A DNA stretch of 64,000 bases. Source: Pantoea rodasii (GTDB taxonomy: Bacteria; Pseudomonadota; Gammaproteobacteria; Enterobacterales; Enterobacteriaceae). The translations under genes were made by a program, and so were the position numbers. The DNA lies in contig NZ_MLFP01000020.1 of NCBI RefSeq assembly GCF_002095465.1, positions 23,949-87,948 of the forward strand, read 5' to 3'. Below the pieces are notes generated by a model. That model saw only the letters and a program-made list of their open reading frames with translations. It was not told where the DNA came from and did no database searches. This document shows positions 15,757-25,159 of this stretch, in pieces (within the stretch, counting starts at the first letter, position 1; every line of letters starts with the position of its first letter).

Positions 15757-16782
15757 TTATTTCACATCCACTACGCGGTTTTCCTTCGCGCTAATAAATG
15801 CGGCATCCAGCACGGCCAGCACTTCGATCGCTTGCTCAGCAGTGACCGGAGGTTGAGAGCCATTACGCACCGCATCGGCAAAGGCTTCGTAATAGGCGTG
15901 ATAGGCTCCTTGCTCCGAAGGAACGCGCTCGCTGCCCTGTGCGGTGTTCAGCGAGCCCCAGTTTGATTCAGCCTCATAGCCCCAGCCAGCCAAATCGTCA
16001 GCGGGACGTTGACCGGCAAAGATCGCCCGAACCTGAACATCCGTTCCGTAAGAAGTAAAGCTGCCCTTCTCGCCGTATACACGCAGCTCACGGGCAGCCA
16101 GATGGTTGATTTTGCTGGAAGAGACGTATGAGTGGCTACCGTTAGCGTGGGTCAGCGTCAGGTAAAAACTGGCATCGGTTGGGCCTTCGGCCACTTCAAC
16201 AATATCCAGCTGGGCATACACGGACTTCACTGGCCCCAACAGCCATATGGCTTGATCGACTAAATGGCTGCCCATGTCACGCAGCAATCCGCCGGTTGGA
16301 CCGCCTTCCAGCGTGTGCGGCTCGTCCAAATCCATACGGTTATGTAAGCGCCAAACCTTGCCCAAACGCTGCTGTTCGATCACTTTCTTTAGCGTCTGCA
16401 TATCGGCGTCAAAGCGACGATTATGATAAGCCCCCAGCACCACGCCTTTCACCTTTGCTGCTGCCGCCAGTTCGCGTCCGGTTTTGGCATCCGGGGCAAA
16501 GGGTTTATCGGCTATGACCGATACACCCGCCTCAATCGCTTCCAGCACTAACTCGCGGCGCGTGTGCGGCGGAGTGGTGATAGTCACGATATCAATGCCC
16601 GCCGCCAGCATGGCGCTCAGGCTCGGATAGACCGGCACGTCCGGGAAGTCGGCTTGTACTTTAGCGATAGTGGCGGGCGCACGGGCGACGATCCCAGCCA
16701 GTTCCAGCCCTTGTGCTGCGGCAATAAAGGGGGCGTGAAAGTTTTTCCCGCCCGTTCCGTAGCCTACAATTCCGATTTTCAT
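15757..16782 (-). CDS. Gfo/Idh/MocA family oxidoreductase
   Basis: NAD(P)-dependent sugar or inositol-type oxidoreductase, 341 residues. The N-terminal Rossmann motif is IGIVGYGTGGKNFH (residues 3-16), and the family EKP-like motif appears as ADKPFA (about 94-99). The C-terminal dimer and substrate domain carries LLRDMGSHLVDQAIWLLG with the conserved D..H pattern. It resembles the YhhX/MviM-type oxidoreductases of enterobacteria. It is monocistronic, and no linked sugar genes suggest a substrate. Confidence 0.85.
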   Translation of the reverse strand: MKIGIVGYGTGGKNFHAPFIAAAQGLELAGIVARAPATIAKVQADFPDVPVYPSLSAMLAAGIDIVTITTPPHTRRELVLEAIEAGVSVIADKPFAPDAKTGRELAAAAKVKGVVLGAYHNRRFDADMQTLKKVIEQQRLGKVWRLHNRMDLDEPHTLEGGPTGGLLRDMGSHLVDQAIWLLGPVKSVYAQLDIVEVAEGPTDASFYLTLTHANGSHSYVSSSKINHLAARELRVYGEKGSFTSYGTDVQVRAIFAGQRPADDLAGWGYEAESNWGSLNTAQGSERVPSEQGAYHAYYEAFADAVRNGSQPPVTAEQAIEVLAVLDAAFISAKENRVVDVK

Positions 16783-16901
16783 GCTGCCTCCGCGTGAGTA
16801 TGAATAGCTTGGTTGCTGATATTAATAACATAATCGCAACAACCAAACGCGGTTACTGGCAGCAAAATGGCACAAAAATATCATTTTTTAAGAAAATGGC
16901 T

Positions 16902-18083
16902 CTATTGTGCCGCTGGGAAATTGCGCTTGATCGGTGCGAATGCATCGGCGTCTTTACCCAATAAGCGCTGAGGACGGAAATCAGCCAACAACTCGCTGGC
17001 GTGATCCTGCACCAACTCCTGCGCCACCAGCTTGCCAATCAAAGGCGACAGCGTAATGCCGCTGTGCGTGACCGCCACATACACACGCTGCTGCGGCGTC
17101 ACGAAACCGATGGCAGGTAATCCGTCCGCGGGGCGTGCGCGTTGTCCAACAACAATTTTCTCAATCTGTAATTCACCGGCGTCCGCAAACAGCGATTGAT
17201 AGCGCTGGCGAAACTGACGCGCGATGTCACCCTCGGTGGAGGGCGGTGCAGCCGGATCCGCAAGGTCGTCCAGCGCCAGCGCCTGTAACAGCAAACGCCC
17301 ACCGCCATCGGGCCGCACATTAAGCTGGGGTGAAATCAAATTAGCCGCCAAAGACAACGGCTGCGGTGCGGTCCGCGCCAGGAAGCTACAGGCCACCGCG
17401 TTGGGTTTGCTGGTATCGAGCAGGGCTAAATCAAGATCCAACGTATTGAGCAATTGATTGGCCCAGCGTCCAGTGGCGATCACCACCCGATCGCCCTGCC
17501 ACTGCTCGCCATTTGCCAGTTGCAAAGTGACGCCATCAGCCTGTTCGCTGAGGCTTTTGATGGCGTGCTGCTGATGCAATATTGCCCCATTGGCACGCGC
17601 TTCTGACCACAGCCGCGCCAGATACAGCGCCGGATGCAGCACCGATTCCGTGGGGAAGTGCCACACACTGCCGCTGACGGCCTGAGCACGCAGTTCAGGA
17701 ATTTCGCGCTGTAACGCCTCTGACGTGACTTCGCGCGCCGGATAGCCTAAAGATTGCAGTGAAGTGGCACGCTGCAGCAGCCGTTGCTGAGCCTCACCTT
17801 CTGCCGCCCACTCCCAGGTCCCGCTGGTTTCCAGCCAGCGCAAGCCATTCGGCTGCGAGCGCTGCAATTTAACGTGCTCTTCAATCGAAAGGGCATTGAG
17901 TTGATGGTAACTGAGGGGTTGTTTGCCATTAGAGTTGACCCACGCGAAGGTGGTACTGCTGGTGCCGGCACCAATATGCTGCTGTTCGAAAATCGTGACC
18001 TGCACACCCTGCAACGCTAATGCGCGCGCCACCGCTAATCCGATGACGCCGCCGCCAATAATTGCAATCTTTTGAGTTGTCAT
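16902..18083 (-). CDS. FAD-dependent D-amino-acid oxidase-like (DAO) oxidoreductase
   Basis: FAD-dependent oxidoreductase of the DAO family (DadA/glycine oxidase-like), 393 residues. The FAD fold is KIAIIGGGVIGLAVARALA at the N-terminus; substrate-domain segments include GAGTSSTTFAWVNSN and GRWANQLL, and the C-terminal FAD contact is VAVTHSGITLSPLIGKLVA. The ATG at 18083 was chosen because AGGAG sits six bases upstream; an in-frame ATG at 18107 lacks this. Its neighbours are an oxidoreductase and a hydroxyacid dehydrogenase, all on the minus strand but widely spaced, so a shared pathway is not shown. Confidence 0.85.
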   Translation of the reverse strand: MTTQKIAIIGGGVIGLAVARALALQGVQVTIFEQQHIGAGTSSTTFAWVNSNGKQPLSYHQLNALSIEEHVKLQRSQPNGLRWLETSGTWEWAAEGEAQQRLLQRATSLQSLGYPAREVTSEALQREIPELRAQAVSGSVWHFPTESVLHPALYLARLWSEARANGAILHQQHAIKSLSEQADGVTLQLANGEQWQGDRVVIATGRWANQLLNTLDLDLALLDTSKPNAVACSFLARTAPQPLSLAANLISPQLNVRPDGGGRLLLQALALDDLADPAAPPSTEGDIARQFRQRYQSLFADAGELQIEKIVVGQRARPADGLPAIGFVTPQQRVYVAVTHSGITLSPLIGKLVAQELVQDHASELLADFRPQRLLGKDADAFAPIKRNFPAAQ

Positions 18084-18199
18084 GAATGGCTCCTGAATGA
18101 ATGCCATATCATAACAGCGTCCGCATGCAGAAATTGCAATGGCTAAATAACCATTGTTGCGCAGGATATAAGGAAATCTTCTGTAGCCAGAAGACGTCT

Positions 18200-19141
18200 T
18201 TATACCGTGGTCAGCATTTTACCGTTTAAGAAAAAGGCGCGTAAATTATCCAGCACATTATTTGCCATGCCTTCACGGGTTTCATGGGTGGCACTGCCAA
18301 TATGCGGAGTTAATAGCACATTATCCAGTTCACGCAGGGCGGGATGAATAAGCGGCTCCTGTGGGAAAACATCCAGCGCCGCGCCTTTGATCGTACCCTG
18401 TTGTAGCGCCTGAATCAGATCGCTTTCATTGACCACCGTGCCGCGTGCAATGTTGATCAACACGCCCTCTTTGCCTAATGCCTTCAGCACTTTTGCGTCC
18501 ACCAGCTGAATATTTTCCGGGCTACCCGGCAACGCCAGCACCAGAAAATCACTGAACGCGGCCAGTTGCTCAATGTTGTCGCAGCGCTGATATGCGACAT
18601 CTTTCGCACTGCGCGCGGTATAAGCCACCTGCATGCCGAAAGCTTCGGCGCGGCGCGCAATCGCCAGACCTATTGCTCCTAACCCCGCGATGCCAATACG
18701 TTTTCCGCTGGCTTTACTGGAGAGTGATGCGCCGGTGGTTTCCCACGCGCCAGAACGCGCGAACTGATGGTTTGCCACCAGGTTGCGTGAAAAGGCCAAC
18801 GTCAGGGTCATGGCTAAATCTGCTACGTCGTCGGTGAGGATATCGCTGGTAATGCTGACCTGGATACCATGCGCCGCTGCATAATGCAGGTCGATGCGGT
18901 CGGTGCCCACGCCAAAAACGGCAATCGCTTTGCATACCGGCAACTGTTCCAAAATAGCGGTTTCCACACCCACATCGCCGCGCGTCACAATGGCCTGAAT
19001 ATCTTTGCCCTGCTGCTGAAGAAACAGCGCCGGGTCCTGCTGCTCATATAAGCGGTGGCAATGAAACTGCTGCGAGAGTTTTTCATCCAGCTGCGGCATC
19101 AGTGGCTGGATAATCAGAATCTGAGGTTGTGAAGAGGTCAT
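18200..19141 (-). CDS. D-isomer-specific 2-hydroxyacid dehydrogenase
   Basis: NAD(P)H-dependent reductase of 2-keto acids (glyoxylate/hydroxypyruvate type), 313 residues. The coenzyme motif is IGIAGLGAIGLAIARRAEAFG (about 148-168). The catalytic residues appear as Arg in NIARGTVVNE, Glu in FPQEP and His in LLTPHIGSATHET. A GVGTDRID segment earlier marks the substrate side. It sits upstream of the carotenoid cluster, divergent from crtE, with 254 bases between. No partner gene indicates the exact keto acid. Confidence 0.87.
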   Translation of the reverse strand: MTSSQPQILIIQPLMPQLDEKLSQQFHCHRLYEQQDPALFLQQQGKDIQAIVTRGDVGVETAILEQLPVCKAIAVFGVGTDRIDLHYAAAHGIQVSITSDILTDDVADLAMTLTLAFSRNLVANHQFARSGAWETTGASLSSKASGKRIGIAGLGAIGLAIARRAEAFGMQVAYTARSAKDVAYQRCDNIEQLAAFSDFLVLALPGSPENIQLVDAKVLKALGKEGVLINIARGTVVNESDLIQALQQGTIKGAALDVFPQEPLIHPALRELDNVLLTPHIGSATHETREGMANNVLDNLRAFFLNGKMLTTV

Positions 19142-19248
19142 TTTATTTTCCCGGTGAACAGATATTTCCCATCAGCCTACCGGATGAATGCATGTTACGG
19201 CAGCGTTGTTACTTTTTTCGCTAATAAGATCACGTGGAAAGTGAAATT

Positions 19249-19284
19249 AATACCGCAGCGAAAGTTTCGCTTATTGACGGTATT
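19249..19284. promoter_or_regulatory. Nested palindrome upstream of crtE
   Basis: An inner palindrome AGCGAAA-G-TTTCGCT (19257-19271) lies inside an outer inverted repeat AATACCG (19249-19255) and CGGTATT (19278-19284). A TTGACG hexamer (19274-19279) overlaps the right arm and could be a -35 element, though no convincing -10 was found at the right spacing. It lies about 110 bases before the crtE start and could be an operator or an mRNA hairpin. Confidence 0.4.
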
Positions 19285-19395
19285 GTTGAGCAAGTAGTTG
19301 AATCCAACCCGTTGCGATCGCTGGCGAACTCACCTTACGCAGTCTACGGTTAATTAAAAAAACCATAACAATTCAACTAACCATGGAAAGCCACT

Positions 19396-20300
19396 ATGAC
19401 CGCCCATGTCGACCTCACAGCAAACCAGGAAAATGATCTTCTCCCGCTGCATCAGACATTGCAGGCACACCTTGAGCGATTGCTGCCTGCGGGTCAGCCC
19501 ACTGATCAGGTACGCGCGGCGATGCGTGCTGGCGCGTTGGCACCGGGAAGCGCATCCGTCCTCTGCTGTTATTACTGGCCGCGCGGGATATGGGCTGTGA
19601 TGTGCAACAGCACGGCATCTTCGATCTCGCCTGCGCGGTAGAAATGGTGCATGCCGCCTCATTGATCCTGGATGATATCCCCTGCATGGACAATGCGCAG
19701 ATGCGACGCGGACGCCCCACCGTACACCGTGAATTTGGCGAAAACGTGGCGATTCTGGCGGCGATTGCGTTACTCAGCCGCGCGTTTGAAGTGATTGCAA
19801 CCGCGCCCGGTTTAGCCGCGTCACAGAAATCAGAAGCGATTGCCGAACTTTCTTCAGCAGTCGGCTTGCAAGGTTTGGTTCAGGGCCAGTTTCAGGATTT
19901 ACATCAGGGCGCGCAGCACCGCAGTCCGGAAGCCATTGCCCTCACCAATGAACTGAAGACCAGTGTGCTGTTTCGTGCCACGCTGCAAATGGCCGCCATC
20001 GCCGCAGATGCCACGCCACAGATGCGGCAGAAGCTCAGCTACTTCGCTCAGGACTTAGGTCAGGCATTTCAATTGCTTGACGATTTGGCGGATGGCTATA
20101 AACACACCGGCAAGGACATCAATCAGGATCAAGGTAAATCAACGCTGGTCCAAATGCTGGGCACCGATGGCGCCGAACGTCGCCTGCGCGATCACCTGCG
20201 CAGCGCCGATGAGCACCTTGCCTGCGCCTGCCATCGTGGTATGGCAACACGTCAATATATGCACGCCCTGTTTAACCAACAGCTGGCGATGTTTCACTGA
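19396..20300 (+). pseudogene. crtE: crtE, geranylgeranyl diphosphate synthase, frameshifted
   Basis: First step of the carotenoid branch, condensing farnesyl and isopentenyl diphosphate to geranylgeranyl diphosphate. The first aspartate-rich motif is LILDDIPCMDNAQMRRGRPT and the second is QAFQLLDDLADGYKHTGKD; AMRAGALAPG opens the protein. After that segment the frame is lost: GCACCGGGAAGCGCATCC needs one more base to read APGKRIRPLLLLLAARDMG, so a base is missing near 19545-19548, beside GGG. Restoring it gives 301 residues, the usual size. It heads the crt operon, with crtX 14 bases after it. If the lesion is real the strain should be unpigmented unless another GGPP source exists. Confidence 0.92.
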
Positions 20301-20314
20301 ACGCGGCACAGCCA

Positions 20315-21586
20315 ATGGGGCATTTTGCCGTTATTGCACCTCCCCTCTATAGCCACTTTCAAGCGCTACAGGCGTTGTCACGGACGTTGATGGCGCGCGG
20401 CCATCACATCACCTTCGTGCAGCAGGCTGATGCGCGCCAACTGTTAAGCGATACGCGCGTGGGTTTCAGCACGGTGGGAGAACGTACGCATCCCTCCGGT
20501 TCGCTGACGAGCGTGCTACAACATCTGGCTTCGCCGCTCTCCTTGTTGCGCGTGATTGGTGATATCGCCTCCAGCACCGATATGCTGTGCCATGAACTGC
20601 CGGGACGATTGAAGGTATTGCAGATCGATGGCGTGATTGCCGATCAAATGGAGGCCGCGGGTGGACTGGTGGCCGAAGCGTTGAATTTGCCGTTTGTGTC
20701 GGTAGCCTGCGCGTTGCCGGTCAATCGTGAACCCGGCATTCCGCTGCCGGTGATGCCGTTTCGCTACGGAGAGGATGAGAAGTCACTGCACCGTTTCCAA
20801 GCCAGCCAGGGGATTTATGATCGCATCATGCAGCGTCACGGCGATGTGATCAGCCACCATGCGCGTCGTTTCGGTTTAGCTGACCGACATGGACTGCATC
20901 AGTGCTTGTCGCCGCTGGCGCAGATGAGTCAACTCGTCCCGGCGTTTGATTTTCCTCGCCAGCATCTGCCTGCCTGCTTTCACGCCGTTGGGCTATTACG
21001 ATCATCGCCGCCGACCTCACGCCTCAACGCGCCCTGGCCACCGCTGCCAGCGCCGGTGGTTTACGCATCACTTGGCACCCTGCAAGGCCAGCGTTTTCGC
21101 TTGTTTATGCATCTGGCGCAAGCCTGTCGCAACCAGCAACTCTCGCTGGTGATTGCGCATTGCGGCGGCCTAAACGCCGAGCAGGTGCACCAGCTTGAGC
21201 GCGCGGGGGCGGCGTGGGTGACTGATTTCCTCGATCAGCAGGCCGCGCTTCAGCATGCTCAGCTGTTTATCACCCATGCCGGACTCAACAGTGCATTAGA
21301 GGCTTTGGAATACGGCACACCGATGCTGGCGCTGCCTTTGGCTTTCGATCAGCCCGGCGTCGCCGCGCGTATTGCGTGGCACGGCGTGGGCCGCCGCGCC
21401 TCTCGCTTTAGTCGTGTGCATCAGCTTGAACAGCATTTACAGCAGTTGCTTTCCGATGACAGCTATCGGCTGCGCATCTCGGCCATTCAGGCGCAGCTCC
21501 AGCGAGCGGGCGGTTGCGAACGCGCTGCGGATATCATTGAGCAGGCGCTGGGTCAGCAGCGGGTTGTGCTGGCGGAGGCGACCTGA
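20315..21586 (+). CDS. crtX: Zeaxanthin glucosyltransferase CrtX
   Basis: Transfers glucose from UDP-glucose to the hydroxyl groups of zeaxanthin, giving zeaxanthin mono- and diglucoside. It has 423 residues and the family start MGHFAVIAPPLYSHFQALQALS. The UDP-sugar-binding region near the C-terminus is LFITHAGLNSALEALEYG, then TPMLALPLAFDQPGVAARI. VVYASLGTLQG precedes it. It lacks a strong ribosome site and starts 14 bases after crtE, so it is probably translationally coupled. Its last base overlaps the crtY start (TGATG). The crtE-X-Y-I-B order with no idi gene between E and X matches P. ananatis rather than P. agglomerans. Confidence 0.94.
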   Translation: MGHFAVIAPPLYSHFQALQALSRTLMARGHHITFVQQADARQLLSDTRVGFSTVGERTHPSGSLTSVLQHLASPLSLLRVIGDIASSTDMLCHELPGRLKVLQIDGVIADQMEAAGGLVAEALNLPFVSVACALPVNREPGIPLPVMPFRYGEDEKSLHRFQASQGIYDRIMQRHGDVISHHARRFGLADRHGLHQCLSPLAQMSQLVPAFDFPRQHLPACFHAVGLLRSSPPTSRLNAPWPPLPAPVVYASLGTLQGQRFRLFMHLAQACRNQQLSLVIAHCGGLNAEQVHQLERAGAAWVTDFLDQQAALQHAQLFITHAGLNSALEALEYGTPMLALPLAFDQPGVAARIAWHGVGRRASRFSRVHQLEQHLQQLLSDDSYRLRISAIQAQLQRAGGCERAADIIEQALGQQRVVLAEAT

Positions 21587-22752
21587 TGCCGCAGCGCTAC
21601 GATGTCATCCTGGTGGGTGCCGGTCTGGCCAACGGCTTGATCGCGCTACGTCTGCGCCAGCAACAACCTCAGTTACGCATCCTGTTACTGGAGAGTCATG
21701 CTCATCCAGCGGGTAATCACACCTGGTCATTTCATCAGGACGATCTCACTGCAGAGCAACTGACATGGGTGCAACCGCTGATTTCCTATCGCTGGCCGGG
21801 CTATCAGGTGCGTTTCCCGCAGTTTCGCCGCAATGTGAGCGGGGAATATTGTTCCATCAGCTCAGCAGATTTTGTCCAGCGCTTGTATGACGCGGTGGGC
21901 AGCGATCTCTGGACCGCCTCGCCGGTGATCAACGTGACGCCAACCCAGGTGACACTCGCCGACGATCGCGTGCTGCATGCCGCCGTGGTGATTGATGGTC
22001 GCGGCCTGCAACATACGCCTCATTTGCAACTGGGTTATCAGGCTTTTGTTGGTCAGGAGTGGCAATTAGCGAAGCCACACGGTTTAACGCAGCCCATATT
22101 GATGGATGCCACCGTCGATCAGCAACAAGGCTATCGCTTTGTCTACACCTTACCGCTCAACGCGGACCGCCTGTTAATTGAGGACACGCATTACATCAAT
22201 CAGCCAACGCTGACAGAGAGCGTCGCGCGTCAGAACATCGCCGACTACGCCAAAGCGCATCACTGGCCGTTAAGCCTGCTGCTTCGTGAAGAACAGGGTT
22301 CGTTGCCGATTACGCTGAGTGGGGATATCGACACGTTCTGGCAGCAACAGCGTGGTCAGCCGTGCAGTGGTTTACGCGCCGGGCTGTTTCACGCCACCAC
22401 CGGCTACTCTTTGCCCAGCGCCGTCGCGCTAGCGGAGATGATCGCGCACACGCTGCCTTGTGATGCGCACACGCTTAGCCAGCGCATTGAAGCGTTTGCC
22501 CGTGAACAATGGCGCACGCAGCGCTTTTTCCGTTTACTCAACCGTATGCTGTTCTTAGCCGGACGCCCAGACCAACGCTGGCGTGTGATGCAACGCTTTT
22601 ATCGGCTCGATGCCGGATTAGTTAGCCGCTTTTACGCTGGACAGCTGCGGCTCAGCGATAAAGCGCGCATTTTATGTGGCAAACCGCCGGTGCCGATCGG
22701 CGAAGCGGTGCGCGCACTGATGATGACCTCTTCTAAACCAGGGAAGAAATAA
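21586..22752 (+). CDS. crtY: Lycopene beta-cyclase CrtY
   Basis: Cyclises both ends of lycopene to give beta-carotene, using bound FAD without net redox change. It has 388 residues. The dinucleotide fold is YDVILVGAGLANGLIALRL; NHTWSFHQDDLT and RVLHAAVVIDGRG are typical of bacterial CrtY. A further conserved block is FVYTLPLNADRLLIEDTHY, and the C-terminal part includes GLFHATTGYSLPSAVALAE. It overlaps crtX at its start and crtI at its end by one base each (TGATG and TAATG), showing tight translational coupling. Confidence 0.94.
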   Translation: MPQRYDVILVGAGLANGLIALRLRQQQPQLRILLLESHAHPAGNHTWSFHQDDLTAEQLTWVQPLISYRWPGYQVRFPQFRRNVSGEYCSISSADFVQRLYDAVGSDLWTASPVINVTPTQVTLADDRVLHAAVVIDGRGLQHTPHLQLGYQAFVGQEWQLAKPHGLTQPILMDATVDQQQGYRFVYTLPLNADRLLIEDTHYINQPTLTESVARQNIADYAKAHHWPLSLLLREEQGSLPITLSGDIDTFWQQQRGQPCSGLRAGLFHATTGYSLPSAVALAEMIAHTLPCDAHTLSQRIEAFAREQWRTQRFFRLLNRMLFLAGRPDQRWRVMQRFYRLDAGLVSRFYAGQLRLSDKARILCGKPPVPIGEAVRALMMTSSKPGKK

Positions 22753-24233
22753 TGACACGCACCTATGTAATTGGCGCCGGCTTTGGCGGCCTGGCGCTGG
22801 CGATCCGTTTGCAGGCCGCCGGCATTCCCACCACCCTGCTGGAGCAGCGCGATAAACCCGGCGGACGCGCCTATGCCTGGCAGGAACAGGGTTTCACTTT
22901 TGATGCCGGGCCAACGGTGATCACCGATCCGACCGCGATTGAAGAGCTGTTCACGCTGGCAGGAAAATCGCTCAGTGATTATGTCGAGCTGATGCCGGTC
23001 ACGCCTTTTTATCGCTTGTGTTGGGAAGACGGTAAGCAACTCGACTATGACAACAATCAGCCGCTGCTGGAGCAACAGATTGCGACTTTTAATCCGAGCG
23101 ATGTTGCTGGCTATCGCCGCTTTCTCGCCTACTCCCGCGAGGTGTTCAACGAGGGTTACCTAAAGCTGGGCACCGTGCCCTTTTTACATTTTCGCGACAT
23201 GCTGCGCGCCGGACCTCAGCTGGGCCGTTTGCAGGCGTGGCGCAGCGTTTACAGTATGGTGGCAAAATTTATCCAGGACGATCACCTGCGCCAGGCATTC
23301 TCTTTTCACTCGCTACTGGTTGGCGGTAATCCTTTTGCAACGTCCTCGATCTATACCTTGATTCATGCGCTTGAACGCGAATGGGGCGTGTGGTTTCCGC
23401 GCGGCGGGACAGGCGCGCTGGTGCAAGGCATGGCGCGCCTGTTCACCGATCTCGGCGGCGAATTATTACTCAACGCCGAAGTGAGTCAACTGGAAACCCA
23501 GGGCAACCGCATCAGCGGTGTGCAGTTAAAAGATGGCCGTCGTTTTGATGCTGTTGCCGTGGCGTCTAACGCTGATGTGGTCCACACCTACGATCGATTA
23601 CTGCGAGACCATCCGGCTGCCAGCAAACGCGCCAACGCGCTGAAACGTAAACGGATGAGCAACTCGCTGTTCGTGCTTTATTTCGGTCTTAATCATGCGC
23701 ATCCGCAGCTGGCACATCACACGGTGTGTTTTGGGCCGCGCTATCGAGAACTCATCGACGAGATATTTAACAGCAGCCAGCTTTCAGATGATTTTTCGCT
23801 TTATCTGCATGCACCCTGTTCCAGCGATCCTTCGCTGGCCCCGGCAGGCTGCGGCAGCTTTTACGTATTGGCGCCGGTACCGCATCTCGGCACGGCCGCA
23901 ATCGACTGGCAACAGGAAGGACCGCGTTTACGCGATCGCATTTTTGCTTATCTGGAGGAGCACTATATGCCGGGATTACGTCAGCAACTGGTGACACACC
24001 GAATGTTTACGCCGTTTGATTTTCGCGACACGCTGCATGCTCACCATGGCTCGGCGTTTTCGCTGGAACCGATTTTGACGCAAAGCGCCTGGTTCCGCCC
24101 TCATAACCGCGATGCTGACATCACCAATCTGTATCTGGTCGGCGCGGGCACACATCCCGGCGCGGGCGTGCCGGGTGTGATTGGTTCGGCGAAAGCCACT
24201 GCCCAGTTGATGCGGGAGGATCTCGCTGGATGA
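22752..24233 (+). CDS. crtI: Phytoene desaturase CrtI
   Basis: Four-step bacterial-type desaturase that turns phytoene into lycopene using FAD. It has 493 residues, the standard size. The N-terminal FAD motif is TYVIGAGFGGLALAIRLQ, followed by DKPGGRAYAWQEQGFTFDAGPTVI in two parts. The C-terminal carotenoid-oxidase signature is NLYLVGAGTHPGAGVPGV and then IGSAKATAQLM. Its ATG overlaps the crtY stop by one base, and it overlaps crtB by four bases (ATGA). All key segments are intact. Confidence 0.95.
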   Translation: MTRTYVIGAGFGGLALAIRLQAAGIPTTLLEQRDKPGGRAYAWQEQGFTFDAGPTVITDPTAIEELFTLAGKSLSDYVELMPVTPFYRLCWEDGKQLDYDNNQPLLEQQIATFNPSDVAGYRRFLAYSREVFNEGYLKLGTVPFLHFRDMLRAGPQLGRLQAWRSVYSMVAKFIQDDHLRQAFSFHSLLVGGNPFATSSIYTLIHALEREWGVWFPRGGTGALVQGMARLFTDLGGELLLNAEVSQLETQGNRISGVQLKDGRRFDAVAVASNADVVHTYDRLLRDHPAASKRANALKRKRMSNSLFVLYFGLNHAHPQLAHHTVCFGPRYRELIDEIFNSSQLSDDFSLYLHAPCSSDPSLAPAGCGSFYVLAPVPHLGTAAIDWQQEGPRLRDRIFAYLEEHYMPGLRQQLVTHRMFTPFDFRDTLHAHHGSAFSLEPILTQSAWFRPHNRDADITNLYLVGAGTHPGAGVPGVIGSAKATAQLMREDLAG

Positions 24234-25159
24234 ATCGCCAACCTCTGCTTGAGCAAGTCACTCAGACCATGGCGGTGGGCTCGAAAAGCTTTGCCACCGC
24301 TGCGAAATTATTTGATGCGCCCACACGCCGCAGCACACTGATGCTGTATGCGTGGTGTCGTCACTGTGACGATGTGATTGATGGACAAACGCTGGGCGAA
24401 GGCGGTACACAGCATGTTGTGGAAGATGCACAGGCGCGCATGCTGCATCTGCAAATTGAAACCCGTCGTGCTTACAGCGGCGCACACATGGATGAGCCAG
24501 CCTTTAAAGCATTCCAGGAAGTGGCACTGATTCATCAATTGCCGCCTCAGTTGGCCTTTGATCATCTGGAAGGCTTTGCCATGGATGCTCGCGAAGCGCA
24601 CTACGTTACCTTCGATGATACCTTGCGTTACTGCTATCACGTGGCGGGTGTGGTGGGTTTGATGATGGCACGCGTGATGGGGGTGCGCGACGAAGCGGTG
24701 CTGGATCGCGCCTGCGATTTAGGGCTCGCCTTCCAGCTGACCAACATCGCCCGCGATATTGTCGAAGATGCGCAGAACGGGCGCTGTTACCTGCCGCAAA
24801 GCTGGCTAGACGAAGCGGGCTTAAGCGGCAAAAATCTGGCCGATCCGCAACATCGTGCCGCACTGGCACCGCTGGCCGCGCGGCTGGTGAGCGAAGCAGA
24901 ACCCTATTACCACTCAGCGCGTGCTGGTTTACCCGGTTTGCCGCTGCGTTCCGCGTGGGCCATCGCCACCGCACGCGGCGTGTATCGCGAAATTGGCGTC
25001 AAGGTGCAGCATGCGGGCGCCCACGCGTGGGATGCGCGGCAACGCACCAGCAGCAGTGAAAAGCTGGCGCTGCTGGTTAAGGGCGCTGGCTTGGCGCTGA
25101 CTTCGCGTTTGACTCGTCCGGAGTTACGTCCTGAGGGGTTGTGGCAGCGCCCGCGCTAG
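24230..25159 (+). CDS. crtB: Phytoene synthase CrtB
   Basis: Joins two geranylgeranyl diphosphates into phytoene. It has 309 residues. Both squalene/phytoene synthase signatures are present: YAWCRHCDDVIDG near the start with the first Asp motif, and LAFQLTNIARDIVEDAQNG plus RCYLP with the second. YCYHVAGVVGLMMARVMG lies between. It is the last gene of the crtE-X-Y-I-B operon and its 3' end overlaps that of the convergent crtZ by 83 bases, with no room for a separate terminator. Confidence 0.95.
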   Translation: MNRQPLLEQVTQTMAVGSKSFATAAKLFDAPTRRSTLMLYAWCRHCDDVIDGQTLGEGGTQHVVEDAQARMLHLQIETRRAYSGAHMDEPAFKAFQEVALIHQLPPQLAFDHLEGFAMDAREAHYVTFDDTLRYCYHVAGVVGLMMARVMGVRDEAVLDRACDLGLAFQLTNIARDIVEDAQNGRCYLPQSWLDEAGLSGKNLADPQHRAALAPLAARLVSEAEPYYHSARAGLPGLPLRSAWAIATARGVYREIGVKVQHAGAHAWDARQRTSSSEKLALLVKGAGLALTSRLTRPELRPEGLWQRPR

